Positions 1-8,739 of a DNA stretch of 64,000 nt are shown in pieces. The notes under the pieces are model-generated. The model made no database searches, had not been told where the DNA came from, and worked only from the letters and a program-made list of their open reading frames with translations. Made by a program: the position numbers and the translations under genes. The stretch covers positions 191,217-255,216 of the forward strand of contig DAHYHI010000071.1 of the NCBI GenBank assembly GCA_027391075.1. The letters run 5' to 3'. This DNA is from JAJZAM01 sp027391075 (GTDB taxonomy: Bacteria > Actinomycetota > Acidimicrobiia > Acidimicrobiales > Palsa-688). Each line of letters begins with the position of its first letter. The stretch's first letter is position 1.

Positions 1-1
1 C

Positions 2-280
2 CAGCCTTCCGACGCCGGCGACGCTTCGGGGTCCGCCAGGAGCATGGGCACTTCCCTGCACGCAGAGCAGGAGTTCACCTATCACCGCCCCATCCGCCCC
101 GGCGACGTGCTCAGCGCCACGGTAAGCGCTGGTAAGCGCTGGGACAAGCAGGGCCGCTCCGGCCGGCTGGAGTTCGCGGAGACGATCACCGAGTACCGAG
201 ACCAGAACGGGCATCTCGTCGTCACCGCTCGTGGTGTCGGGGTCCGCACCGCCGGCCCGGTCACGAAAGGATCGAACTAA
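2..280 (+). CDS. MaoC-like (FAS1-type) dehydratase, HadA-like, 5'-truncated by window edge
   Basis: The reading frame is open from base 2, so the N-terminal part lies outside the window. The visible 92 residues contain the hot-dog strand signature with F-x-Y-x-R-P-I-x-P-G-D followed by strands ending in a G-x-G-V-R-T tail, as in the FAS1-type dehydratase or HadA branch of the MaoC family. It stops with TAA whose last A begins the ATG of the next gene, so the two are translationally coupled. HadA-type subunits usually pair with a HadB-type subunit to dehydrate (3R)-hydroxyacyl thioesters; that pairing is inferred here from adjacency. The catalytic residues of a HadAB pair reside in the HadB-type partner. 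Confidence 0.8.
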   Translation, partial: QPSDAGDASGSARSMGTSLHAEQEFTYHRPIRPGDVLSATVSAGKRWDKQGRSGRLEFAETITEYRDQNGHLVVTARGVGVRTAGPVTKGSN

Positions 281-702
281 TGCCTCTCAAGATGTCAGAG
301 ATTAGCGTAGGGGACTCCAGGCAGGAGACGCTCGTCGAGGACCTGACGAGGACCCAGATTGTCCAGTATGCGGGCGCGTCCGGGGACTACAACCCCCTGC
401 ACACTGACGAGGTGTTCGCCACGCAAGTCGCGGGATACCCGAGTGTGTTCGCACACGGGATGCTCACCATGGGGATCACCGCAAAGCTGCTAACCGACTG
501 GGTGGGCGACGGACGGCTGCTCAGGTACGGTGCCCGTTTCGTCAAGCAGGTCTGGCCGGGTGACACCCTCAGCGCCCGAGCCGAGGTGACGGCCCTGCGC
601 GACACCGACGAAGGGCCAGTAGCCGACTTTAAGGTCGAGACCACCAACCAGCACGGCGACGTGGTACTAGCCGGCAGCGCTTCGGCGCGCGTCGACCGCT
701 AG
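280..702 (+). CDS. MaoC-family (3R)-hydroxyacyl-ACP/CoA dehydratase, HadB-like
   Basis: A 140-residue single hot-dog protein. The hydratase-2 motif is intact: YAGASGDYNPLHTDE around residues 30-44 supplies the catalytic Asp and His, followed by the AHGMLTMGI overhang helix segment. Length matches mycobacterial HadB (about 142 aa). It starts with ATG inside the TAATG junction with the upstream HadA-like gene. Expected activity is reversible dehydration of (3R)-hydroxyacyl thioesters in FAS-II elongation or a related acyl pathway. Substrate (ACP or CoA) cannot be read from the sequence. Confidence 0.87.
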   Translation: MPLKMSEISVGDSRQETLVEDLTRTQIVQYAGASGDYNPLHTDEVFATQVAGYPSVFAHGMLTMGITAKLLTDWVGDGRLLRYGARFVKQVWPGDTLSARAEVTALRDTDEGPVADFKVETTNQHGDVVLAGSASARVDR

Positions 703-714
703 GCGGCCTAAGCG

Positions 715-744
715 CCGTTCAGCCCGAGGCCCGTTCAGCCCGAG
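715..744. repeat. 14-bp tandem direct repeat spanning a stop codon
   Basis: The sequence CCGTTCAGCCCGAG occurs at 715-728 and again at 731-744 with a 2-bp spacer (16-bp period). It lies between the convergent MaoC gene and the HNH lipoprotein gene. The second copy contains the stop codon of the minus-strand gene (735-737). It is probably a small slippage duplication; no function is claimed. Confidence 0.7.
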
Positions 745-1418
745 TCGAATCGGACCCCGAGCACAGCCTCGGCGCTAACCCAGTCCGATGCGATAGCCTC
801 CTGCGCCGCTTGTAGAGTGACCCGTCCGGCGCAAACGGCCGCGTGGAGGTCGTCTTCCACCTGGTCTTTGGTGTTGTGGATGTAGCGGCTGCTGACACCG
901 ACGTCTGCTTCGGGCCAAAGGTTGTAGGTCGAGCTAGAACCACCCAACTCCAGGGGTATCAGATGGTCGAACTCGTATGGTGCGGCAGAACGCCCGTCGT
1001 AGAATCCGTATGCCCTCATCGCCTGGTACTTGGCCGGCTCGCTGATCGTCTCGGGTGGCCTGACACTTGACGTGAACCCTCCAGGCCTGCATATCGTCTG
1101 GTCGATGTCGGACTGGGTCACCTCGGGGTCGATCGCCCCGGGAGTGCACTCAGGATCCGGGAGAGGCTGCCTCAGGCCTTGGAACGTCGCCCATCGCACG
1201 TCGCACGACTCCCCGGTGAAAGCCGGCCCCAACAGACCAGCCGACGTCCAGCCCAACGGATACCCTCCGGCTGACACCCTGACCGTCGACTCTGGCGCAG
1301 CCGGCGGGCCGGACGATCCTTGATCCCCCCGGACGCACCCGCCGAGCCCGAAGAGTACCACGATCGCCGCGGCACCCGAAACGGCACTGCGGCCGCGCCG
1401 ATCGTGTGATTGGCTCAC
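735..1418 (-). CDS. Secreted lipoprotein with HNH-endonuclease-like motif
   Basis: 227 residues from a GTG start. Residues 11-28 form a signal peptide ending in the lipobox L-G-G-C (Cys28), so the mature protein should be lipid-anchored outside the cytoplasmic membrane. The C-terminal half carries EFDHLIPLELGGSSSTYNLW near residues 148-167, matching the D-H-x-I-P-L-x-L-G-G...N-L-W-P core of small HNH-type proteins found in actinobacteria. Several cysteines (for instance in GESCDVRW, DPECTPG, QTICRPG and AAVCAG) could form disulfides outside the cell. Nuclease activity is an inference from the motif. It converges on the MaoC pair. Confidence 0.68.
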   Translation of the reverse strand: MSQSHDRRGRSAVSGAAAIVVLFGLGGCVRGDQGSSGPPAAPESTVRVSAGGYPLGWTSAGLLGPAFTGESCDVRWATFQGLRQPLPDPECTPGAIDPEVTQSDIDQTICRPGGFTSSVRPPETISEPAKYQAMRAYGFYDGRSAAPYEFDHLIPLELGGSSSTYNLWPEADVGVSSRYIHNTKDQVEDDLHAAVCAGRVTLQAAQEAIASDWVSAEAVLGVRFDSG

Positions 1419-1430
1419 ACCCAGGTCGCC

Positions 1431-2909
1431 TCAACGCCTGGAACGCAGCAGGGCCGACGCAGACTTGAGGTCGGCCTTTCCCTGAGTTGCCTGCTTTATA
1501 TGACCGATGAAGAACCCTGCGAGCTTGTCCTCACCTTCGCTGTATCGCGCCCATTCCTCTGGGTGGGCTGCTATCACATCCTCGACGATAGCTTCGAGGC
1601 CGCCGGATTCCATAGCCTCGAAGCCGAGGCCCTCCGCGATGACTTCGGGGTCCCCTCCGGCTTCGAGCATCGACTTGAGGACAGTTCGAGCCTGGGCCGA
1701 GGTCAGCTGACCCGACGACTCCATACGGACCAGCTTCGCGAAGAAACTCCGCTCGAGGTTCGCAGCCCCGGCGAGGTCGGAGGCGACCTCGTTTGCAGCG
1801 CGTTTGACAGCGATAGCGGCAACCGCCTGCGAGGCGCCCCCCGCCGACTTGGTGTCAGCCTTTTGGGCACCGACCGCCTCCACGAGATCGTCGAGGCCTA
1901 GTCGCACGACTGTCACGACCGCCTCGGAGCCGGCCGGAAGACCGCTCATCTCGGCGATGCGCTCACGCCGTTCGGATGGCATCGGGGGAAGGCTCGCCTT
2001 TATGGAAGCGACCCACTCCTCGGGCGGGTCTACAGGAACGAGGTCGGGCTCGGGGAAATACCTGTAGTCGTATGCTTCTTCCTTGGAGCGCATAGAAGCG
2101 GTCCGTCCGGCCCCTTCGTCCCAGTGCCGGGTCTCCTGGGAGACGACGCCACCGGACTCGATCAGCTGAATCTGACGGGAGACTTCGTAGTCGACAGCCC
2201 GGCCGAGCGAGCGCAGCGAGTTCATGTTCTTGATCTCGCAGCGAGTTCCGAACGCTTCTGCGCCCTCCGGCCGCACCGACACGTTCGCATCGACCCTGAG
2301 GGAACCCTCCTCCATCTTTCCGTCCGAAGCACCGGTAGCTACCAGGATCGCCCGGAGCTCGTCGACGTAAGCGCGCGCCTCGTCAGCGCTTCTCATATCG
2401 GGTGCGCTGACGATCTCGACCAGCGGCACTCCGGCCCGGTTGTAGTCCACCAGCGAGCGTGTCGCCTCGTGGATCCGCCCGCCGCCACCCACGTGCGTCG
2501 TCTTGCCAGTGTCTTCTTCTAGGTGGGCTCTGACTATCCCGATGCGCCGGCCGCCGGGCAGCGTCAACCACCCTCCAGCGTTGATGGGAACGTCGTACTG
2601 GCTTATCTGATAGTCCTTGGGCATGTCCGGGTAGAAGTAGTTCTTCCGGTGGAACATCGAGGCTTGCACGGTGGAGTGCAGGGCTGCTCCGATACGGATC
2701 GCGTATTCGACGGCCGCCCGGTTTAGTACCGGAAGAGACCCGGGCAGGCCGAGACAAACCGGGCAGACATTAGTGTTCGGCTCCTCTCCGAAGCTGTTTC
2801 GACACCCGCAGAAAAGCTTGGTCTGCGTGCGAAGCTCGCAGTGCACTTCCAAGCCGATGACGGTCTCCCACCCGCTGGAAGGCGCAGGAACGACGGGTTC
2901 AGGGCTCAC
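1431..2909 (-). CDS. gatB: Asp/Glu-tRNA(Asn/Gln) amidotransferase subunit B
   Basis: 492 residues, the usual GatB length. The N-terminal cradle domain has the family signature VIGLEVHCEL...TKLFCGC, later RCEIKNMNS and YRYFPEPDL. The C-terminal YqeY-like helical tail (SGQLTSAQARTVLKSM) binds tRNA. GatB phosphorylates Glu-tRNA(Gln) or Asp-tRNA(Asn) and passes it to ammonia from GatA. Its start overlaps the gatA stop by 4 bp, so gatC-gatA-gatB form a coupled operon. The CNVCPVC-type zinc cysteines (FCGCRNS...VCPVCLG) are present. Confidence 0.97.
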   Translation of the reverse strand: MSPEPVVPAPSSGWETVIGLEVHCELRTQTKLFCGCRNSFGEEPNTNVCPVCLGLPGSLPVLNRAAVEYAIRIGAALHSTVQASMFHRKNYFYPDMPKDYQISQYDVPINAGGWLTLPGGRRIGIVRAHLEEDTGKTTHVGGGGRIHEATRSLVDYNRAGVPLVEIVSAPDMRSADEARAYVDELRAILVATGASDGKMEEGSLRVDANVSVRPEGAEAFGTRCEIKNMNSLRSLGRAVDYEVSRQIQLIESGGVVSQETRHWDEGAGRTASMRSKEEAYDYRYFPEPDLVPVDPPEEWVASIKASLPPMPSERRERIAEMSGLPAGSEAVVTVVRLGLDDLVEAVGAQKADTKSAGGASQAVAAIAVKRAANEVASDLAGAANLERSFFAKLVRMESSGQLTSAQARTVLKSMLEAGGDPEVIAEGLGFEAMESGGLEAIVEDVIAAHPEEWARYSEGEDKLAGFFIGHIKQATQGKADLKSASALLRSRR

Positions 2910-4414
2910 AGATCGGCCCCCCTGTCGGCTGGTGCACCCGGGGCACGCAGCGAGCGGCGGCTCGCGCTGAGCGACGCCGGAGGCGCAAGCAACTCGAGAA
3001 CCTCGGCCACCTGGAACATGACCGGCTCGGCGAGAGCCGGTGCGAGTACCTGTACCCCGATCGGCATGCCGTCGTCGCCAGTTCCGAACGGAACGCTGAC
3101 CGCTGGATGACCTGCGAGATTTGACGGGATGGTGAAGACGTCGTTGAGGTACATCGTGAGAGGATCCGCCGACTTAGTCCCTATCTCGAAGGCCGTGCTC
3201 GGCGCGGTTGGCGAGAGGAGGACGTCGAAGTTCTCGTAGGCGGCGGCGAAGTCTTTGATGATCAGAGTCCGCACTTTCTGCGCCTGACCGTAGTAGGCGT
3301 CGTAGTAGCCGGCTGACAGAGCGTAGGTGCCTAGCATGATCCGCCGCTTTACCTCGTCACCGAACCCGGCAGAGCGGCTTCGCAGGTACATGTCGGTGAT
3401 GTCCGCGCTGCCCGGGGCCCGTAGACCGTAACGCACCCCGTCATAGCGGGCAAGGTTAGATGAACTCTCGGCTGGGGCGATCAGGTAGTAGGCGGAGAGA
3501 CCGAACGTCACTGCGGGAACGCTCACCTGATCAACCTTCGCCCCGGCCCCGGCGAGCGCGTCAGCCGCAAGGGCCAGTCTCGCCTTGACGTCGTCTGCCA
3601 TTCCTTCAGCGCCTTGCATCTCTGTTATAAGTCCTACCCTGAGCCCGTCGACACCGGACCCCAGGCGCGAAGCCGAACGCTCCGTCGCTTCGCCCAGGCA
3701 GGTGGAGTCCATAGGGTCCGGCCCTGAAATGACGTCTAGAAGCGCTGCTGCGTCGGCGACGCTCATAGCGAACGGACCGACCTGGTCCAGGGAACTGGCG
3801 AAGGCTATAAGCCCGTACCTCGACACGAGCCCGTAAGTTGGTTTGACGCCGACGACCCCGCACAGCGCCGCCGGCTGGCGGATCGAACCGCCCGTGTCAG
3901 AGCCGAGAGCTCCTGCAGCGAACCCAGCCGCAACCGCCGCAGCGCTACCTCCCGATGATCCGCCCGGCACCCGGGTCTGGTCGTGGGGGTTACGGGTCGG
4001 GCCGAAGGCCGAGTTTTCCGTCGAGGAGCCCATGGCGAACTCGTCGAGGTTCGTCTTTCCCACGAACACAGCCCCTGCCGCCGCGAGGCGTTGCACGACC
4101 GTCGCGTCGTAGGGCGGGTGCCAACCTTGAAGGATCTTCGACGAGCAGGTGGTCGGAGTGCCGGCTGTGCACAGGTTGTCTTTAAGCGCGATCGGGACGC
4201 CTGCTAGAGGCCCTGGGTCGCCACCCCCGGCGACAATGCCGTCAACCATGCTCGCCGCTACACGGGCCTGCTCGGCCGTGACCTCGTTGAAAGCGTGAAC
4301 TCCAGCCTCGTGTGAAGCAACCACCTCCAGGTGAGCGTCGAGTACGTCCAGGGCGCTCACTTCGCCGGATCTGACCGAAGCAGCGACGGAGAGCACTCCG
4401 AAGGTGGCAGTCAC
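2906..4414 (-). CDS. gatA: Asp/Glu-tRNA(Asn/Gln) amidotransferase subunit A
   Basis: 502 residues of the amidase-signature family. The Ser-cisSer-Lys triad is visible: Lys in VPIALKDNLC, cis-Ser in PGGSSGGSAAA and the nucleophile Ser in the GSDTGGSIRQPA loop. GatA hydrolyses glutamine and channels ammonia to GatB. The GatA-specific segment LKDNLCTAGTPTTCSSKIL distinguishes it from general amidases, as does its position between gatC and gatB with 4-bp overlaps on both sides. Confidence 0.97.
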   Translation of the reverse strand: MTATFGVLSVAASVRSGEVSALDVLDAHLEVVASHEAGVHAFNEVTAEQARVAASMVDGIVAGGGDPGPLAGVPIALKDNLCTAGTPTTCSSKILQGWHPPYDATVVQRLAAAGAVFVGKTNLDEFAMGSSTENSAFGPTRNPHDQTRVPGGSSGGSAAAVAAGFAAGALGSDTGGSIRQPAALCGVVGVKPTYGLVSRYGLIAFASSLDQVGPFAMSVADAAALLDVISGPDPMDSTCLGEATERSASRLGSGVDGLRVGLITEMQGAEGMADDVKARLALAADALAGAGAKVDQVSVPAVTFGLSAYYLIAPAESSSNLARYDGVRYGLRAPGSADITDMYLRSRSAGFGDEVKRRIMLGTYALSAGYYDAYYGQAQKVRTLIIKDFAAAYENFDVLLSPTAPSTAFEIGTKSADPLTMYLNDVFTIPSNLAGHPAVSVPFGTGDDGMPIGVQVLAPALAEPVMFQVAEVLELLAPPASLSASRRSLRAPGAPADRGADL

Positions 4415-4719
4415 TGAGAGTCCCCCAGGATCTTCGGCACCCTGAAGCGGTGGTCTTCCACTTCAGGGGCCTCAGCTAGGACTGTCGCCCGGTCTAGGCT
4501 CGCCGTGACGACGTCGTCGCGCAGGACGTTGACAAGGGGCAGCGCGTGGGCGGTTGGGACCACCCCGGTGGTGTCTAAGGATTCGACGTCTCGCGCATGG
4601 TCAAGCACTGCCGCCAGCTGCTGGGTGAAGCGGGTCAGCTCCTCCTGGCTCAGCTGCAGCCGTGCGAGGCGCGCCACGTGAGCGACGTCATCGGTTGTAA
4701 TGGACCGGGGCATGCCCAC
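4411..4719 (-). CDS. gatC: Asp/Glu-tRNA(Asn/Gln) amidotransferase subunit C
   Basis: A small protein of about 100 residues with the GatC pattern DVAHVARLARLQLSQEEL, followed by LDTTGVVPTAH and a C-terminal FRVPKIL. GatC stabilises the GatA-GatB complex. The longest frame begins with GTG at 4719; ATG at 4713 (MPRSITTDDV) is an equally good start. It is the first gene of gatCAB, and its stop overlaps the gatA start. Confidence 0.95.
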   Translation of the reverse strand: MGMPRSITTDDVAHVARLARLQLSQEELTRFTQQLAAVLDHARDVESLDTTGVVPTAHALPLVNVLRDDVVTASLDRATVLAEAPEVEDHRFRVPKILGDSQ

Positions 4720-4836
4720 ATGCTAGGAGAAGGCCCCGTCGGAACTGAGCAACCGGATTCGCGATAGGTTCTGCCCGGGTGGAAGCGGCACGTCGCAGGC
4801 CGCCCGCTAGTACTGTCGAAACGCCGATCACGGGGG

Positions 4837-5265
4837 ATGCCCGAAGTGACCCGATACCCTTTCCTGAGCGAAGAGTGGATCCAACAGACTCGCCTGATCC
4901 GCGAAGAGTTCAAAGACCGCGCTCCCGCCGTCACGATGAGCGTGAGAATGAACCAGATAATAAGCGACGTACCGTTCGGGGTGGGCGTGGTCCACGCCCA
5001 CCTGGACACCTCGTCGGGGGTTCTCGACGTCGAGACAGGCCACGTCGAGTCGCCTGACGTGACGGTGACCATGCCCTACGACGTGGCCCGGGCCCTACTG
5101 GTAGACGGCGACGCCAGCGCCGCCATGAACGCATTCATGAGCGGCAGGATCAAAGTGGACGGGGACATCACCAAGCTCCTTGGCCTCCAGGTTCCCGCTT
5201 CGAGCGCCGCCGCCAGCCCCGAGGCGGCCCTGGTCGTAGAGCGGATCAAGTCGATCACCGAGTAA
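4837..5265 (+). CDS. SCP2 sterol-binding-domain protein
   Basis: 142 residues. The pattern V-T-V-T-M-P-Y-D-V-A-R-A-L-L-V-D-G followed by N-A-F-M-S-G-R-I-K-V-D-G-D-I-T-K-L is the hallmark of the SCP2 fold, which forms a tunnel that binds lipids or acyl-CoA. It starts with ATG and is divergent from gatC. The ABC-F gene begins 32 bp downstream on the same strand. The ligand is unknown; actinobacterial homologues are mostly uncharacterised. Confidence 0.85.
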   Translation: MPEVTRYPFLSEEWIQQTRLIREEFKDRAPAVTMSVRMNQIISDVPFGVGVVHAHLDTSSGVLDVETGHVESPDVTVTMPYDVARALLVDGDASAAMNAFMSGRIKVDGDITKLLGLQVPASSAAASPEAALVVERIKSITE

Positions 5266-5297
5266 GAAGCTGGCCGCGACGGTAACCTGCCGGGGAC

Positions 5298-7067
5298 GTG
5301 GCTATCCTCGCAGACCTCCAAGCCGTAGCCGTAAGACGCTCGGATAGGACTCTCTTCGAAGAGTTGAGCGTGACAGTCGCGCACGGCGACAGGGTGGGCG
5401 TCGTAGGCATCAACGGGGCCGGCAAGTCCACACTGCTCCGCATCCTGGCAGGGGTGGACCGACCCGACACGGGTACAGTCCGCTACGGGTCTGGTGTCAC
5501 GATCGGTTACCTGGAGCAAGACCCCGAGCTACCCGAAGGCACAGTCGGCTCCGCCGTCGGCGACGGGTGGGAGGCGGCGGCTACTCTCGACCGGCTAGGG
5601 ATGGGACAGCTGACCCGGTCTCAGTGCCGGACTCTGTCGGGAGGGCAGCGCAAGAGGGTTGCTCTGGCCCGGGTCCTCACCCATCCCGCCGACCTGCTCG
5701 TGCTCGACGAACCGACCAACCACCTGGACCTGGCAACAGTTGTGTGGCTTACTGAGCGTCTGGCTAGATGGCGGGGTGGCCTCGTACTGGTAAGCCATGA
5801 CCGACATCTCCTCGACGCCTTGTGCACGCGAATGGTGGAGTTGGACCGTGGCCGCGACTTCAGCCATGAGGGGAGCTACAGCGCTTACCTCGAGTCCCGG
5901 GCATTGCGCGAGGTCAAAGCGTCGAGCGCCGAGGCCACGCGGCGCAACCTGGCTCGACGCGAGCTCGAGTGGCTCCGCAGGGGAGCGCCGGCCCGTAGCC
6001 GCAAGCCGCAAGCCCGGGTGGACGCAGCCAAAGCCTTGATCAACAGCCGACCTCAGGCAGCTGCCCGCCCGACGAAGCTCGGTCTCGCCATGGGGACCCC
6101 CAGGCTCGGCGACAAGGTGATTTCCTGCGAGGACGTCAGCTACCGGTACTCCGGTTCTCAACCCATGGTTCTCGACGGGATTAGTTTGTCGATAGGCCCC
6201 GCGGAGCGTCTGGGAGTGCTCGGAGGTAACGGCACCGGCAAGACGACCCTCTTGGACTTGATAGCCGGGGTCCGCAAGCCGGTCAGCGGCCGGATCGAGA
6301 CCGGGTCGACGGTCACGGTCGGCTACTACAGCCAAAGCGGCGTCGAGCTCGACGCAGATGCTCGGGTTCGCGACCTGGTCGCTGGCGATTTCAAAGCGCC
6401 AGGTAGCCCGGAAGACAACCTTCTCATGGAGAGCTTCTGGTTCAGCGGGGAGCTTCCCTTCGCGAGGGTGTCGACCTTGTCAGGGGGCGAACGCCGCCGC
6501 CTGCAACTGCTCGTCGTCCTGGCCAGCCAGCCCAACGTCCTGTTACTCGACGAGCCGACCAACGACTTGGACCTCGACACTCTGCGGGTACTTGAAGATT
6601 TCCTCGCCGACTGGCCAGGCGCACTGGTAGCAGTCAGCCACGACAGGGCGTTCCTCGAAAGGTCGGTGGACCGAATCGTCGCCCTCGACGCACGTGGCTC
6701 CCTCCGGGAGGTACCCGGGGGTTTGGCCGCCTGGATTGCCGAGGCAGCGACCCCCACCCGCCCGGGCGCTCGCGGAGCTCTTGCGGGAGTAGCCGAGACC
6801 CCCGCGAGAAGTGTCACGGCGAAGACTGCACCTCGACGAGATTCACACCAGCCGGCCAGACCTCAGCGACCGACCGGGCGCGCCCTTCGGGAGGTGGAGA
6901 AAAAGCTTGCCGGCGCCACACGCATTCGCGACGTCCTAGCCGAGAAGCTGGCCTCGACCTCCGACCATCGGGAGGCAGCGGAGATTGCGGCGCAGCTAGC
7001 CGACGCGTCCGCCCAGGTCGACAGCCTTGAAGAGATCTGGCTGGAGATCGCCGAAGTCAACGGTTGA
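5298..7067 (+). CDS. ABC-F family ATPase (Uup-like)
   Basis: 589 residues, GTG start. There are two nucleotide-binding domains with no membrane segment. Walker A motifs are GINGAGKST near residue 37 and GGNGTGKTT near residue 309. ABC signatures are LSGGQRKRVALAR and LSGGERRRLQLL; Walker B boxes are LLVLDEPTNHLDL and VLLLDEPTNDLDL. The linker between domains is rich in Arg/Lys, and residues 530-589 look like a coiled coil, as in the Uup C-terminus. ABC-F proteins act at the ribosome or on DNA branch structures rather than in transport. Assignment to Uup rather than EttA-like rests on the C-terminal coiled coil. Confidence 0.9.
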   Translation: MAILADLQAVAVRRSDRTLFEELSVTVAHGDRVGVVGINGAGKSTLLRILAGVDRPDTGTVRYGSGVTIGYLEQDPELPEGTVGSAVGDGWEAAATLDRLGMGQLTRSQCRTLSGGQRKRVALARVLTHPADLLVLDEPTNHLDLATVVWLTERLARWRGGLVLVSHDRHLLDALCTRMVELDRGRDFSHEGSYSAYLESRALREVKASSAEATRRNLARRELEWLRRGAPARSRKPQARVDAAKALINSRPQAAARPTKLGLAMGTPRLGDKVISCEDVSYRYSGSQPMVLDGISLSIGPAERLGVLGGNGTGKTTLLDLIAGVRKPVSGRIETGSTVTVGYYSQSGVELDADARVRDLVAGDFKAPGSPEDNLLMESFWFSGELPFARVSTLSGGERRRLQLLVVLASQPNVLLLDEPTNDLDLDTLRVLEDFLADWPGALVAVSHDRAFLERSVDRIVALDARGSLREVPGGLAAWIAEAATPTRPGARGALAGVAETPARSVTAKTAPRRDSHQPARPQRPTGRALREVEKKLAGATRIRDVLAEKLASTSDHREAAEIAAQLADASAQVDSLEEIWLEIAEVNG

Positions 7068-7191
7068 AGTCACCCAAACAGGCGGCAGCGCCGTATACCT
7101 GACGTGAGTCAAAGTTCTCTCGGGGAATACACCACCACCGAGAAGGCTTTCCTCTCGACACGCACCACGACGCCGCTTCCAAGGAGAGCCA

Positions 7192-8739
7192 GTGACAAAT
7201 CGTCCCGCCACGTTGCCCCGAGTCGACCGTGACGAGGTATTCCTCGAGTACACGAAAAGCATCTGTCCGGTGTGCAAAGTGGTAATTGACGCAGAGGTCA
7301 ACGCCCGCGGCGGACGGATCGTGCTGTCGAAGAGGTGCCGGGATCATGGCAAGTTCGAGGCGCTCATCTCCTCTGACGCCGAGGGGTACCTGGCGGCGCT
7401 GCGCTACAACAAGCCGGGCACGCTGCCTCTGGCCACCCAGACCGAGGTCGTCGACGGGTGCCCTTTGGACTGCGGCATGTGCCCAGACCACAAGCAGCAC
7501 GCCTGCCTGGGGATCATCGAGGTGAACTCCAACTGCAACCTCGACTGCCCGATCTGCTTCGCTGACTCCGGGCATCAGCCCGACCACTTCGTGCTGTCCC
7601 TAGCCCAGATCGAGACGGCGCTCGACGCTTTCGTCAAGGCCGAGGGCGAGCCCGAAGTGGTCATGTTCTCCGGTGGCGAGCCGACGATCCACCCCCACAT
7701 TCTCGAAGCCATGGAGCTGGCCTACGCCAAAGGCGTCAAGAACGTCACGCTCAACACGAACGGGATCCGCTTGGCGCACGACCGCAAGTTCGTGAAGGCG
7801 CTGGCGGCTATGGCCCCCAAACCCCCGGGGATCTACCTGCAGTTCGACGGTCTGAGAGAGCAGACTCATCTCGCGATCCGGGCGCGCGACCTGCGCGCTG
7901 CGAAGCAGGCGGCGCTCGACAACTGCGCCGAGGCGGGGCTGATCGTGACCTTGGCAGCGGCGATCGAGAGGGACGTCAACGACGACGAGGTGGGAAACAT
8001 CGTCCGCTTCGGCATTAAACACCCGGCGGTGCGGGCGGTGGCATTCCAGCCCGTCACCCACTCGGGCCGCCACTTGGAGTTCGATCCTATGGAACGGCTC
8101 TGCAACGCAGACGTCGTGGACGGCCTGGTAGAGCAGTGCCCCGACTGGTTCAAGAAGTCGGACTTCTTCCCGGTGCCGTGCTGCTTCCCGACGTGCCGGT
8201 CTATCACCTACCTCCTGGTGGAAGGCGACAACGTGGTGCCGATCCCCAGGCTGGTCGACCTCGACGAGCATCTCGACTACGTCACTAACCGGGCGCTGCC
8301 GGACTTCACCGTCCGGCACGCCCTGGAGAAGCTGTGGAGTGCCTCGGCGTTGCCGGGCACAGAGGCCAGCGCTACCGAGCTGGAATGCGCGACTTGCGGG
8401 ATCGACCTTCCCGACGCCGTCAAGAGCCTCACTGACAAAGCTTTCATGATCGTCATTCAGGACTTCCAAGACCCCTACACCTTGAACGTCAAGCAGCTGA
8501 TGAAATGCTGTGTAGAGGAGCTGACCCACGACGGGCGTATCATCCCCTTCTGCGCCTACAACTCGGTCGGCTACCGTGAGCAGGTCAAGGCCGACCTCAC
8601 AGGAAAGACTGTTGCCCCGCTAGTGCCGAACTCGAGCGCCCTGGCCCAGCTGCTCCTCACCACCACCTCAGGCGCCCGTACCGCCGAAGTGACGATAGGA
8701 AAGAAGGACCAGACGAACGTGGGCCGGGGCCTGTCGTGA
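7192..8739 (+). CDS. Radical SAM protein, MJ0619/tetraether-lipid-synthase (Tes)-like
   Basis: 515 residues, GTG start preceded by AAGGAG. The radical SAM cluster is C115-x3-C119-x2-C122 (NSNCNLDCPICFADSG). Upstream is a rubredoxin-like pair, CPVCKVVIDAEV then CRDHGKFE, and a second set in GCPLDCGMCPDHKQHACLG. C-terminal cysteine groups are PCCFPTC, CATCG and KCCVEELTHDGRIIPFCAYN. This cysteine layout, with extra Fe-S sites and one rubredoxin-like iron, is that of the COG1964 group containing MJ0619 and archaeal Tes, which joins lipid tails at unactivated carbons. SAM-domain residues FSGGEPTIHP are intact. It overlaps the downstream methyltransferase start by 4 bp. The family call is firm; lipid coupling in this organism is inference. 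Confidence 0.85.
   Translation: MTNRPATLPRVDRDEVFLEYTKSICPVCKVVIDAEVNARGGRIVLSKRCRDHGKFEALISSDAEGYLAALRYNKPGTLPLATQTEVVDGCPLDCGMCPDHKQHACLGIIEVNSNCNLDCPICFADSGHQPDHFVLSLAQIETALDAFVKAEGEPEVVMFSGGEPTIHPHILEAMELAYAKGVKNVTLNTNGIRLAHDRKFVKALAAMAPKPPGIYLQFDGLREQTHLAIRARDLRAAKQAALDNCAEAGLIVTLAAAIERDVNDDEVGNIVRFGIKHPAVRAVAFQPVTHSGRHLEFDPMERLCNADVVDGLVEQCPDWFKKSDFFPVPCCFPTCRSITYLLVEGDNVVPIPRLVDLDEHLDYVTNRALPDFTVRHALEKLWSASALPGTEASATELECATCGIDLPDAVKSLTDKAFMIVIQDFQDPYTLNVKQLMKCCVEELTHDGRIIPFCAYNSVGYREQVKADLTGKTVAPLVPNSSALAQLLLTTTSGARTAEVTIGKKDQTNVGRGLS

Noticed and set aside
7115..7145. TCTCGG...CCGAGA inverted repeat upstream of the radical SAM gene
   Set aside because: Short arms and a 14-nt loop; no family of riboswitch or attenuator recognised.
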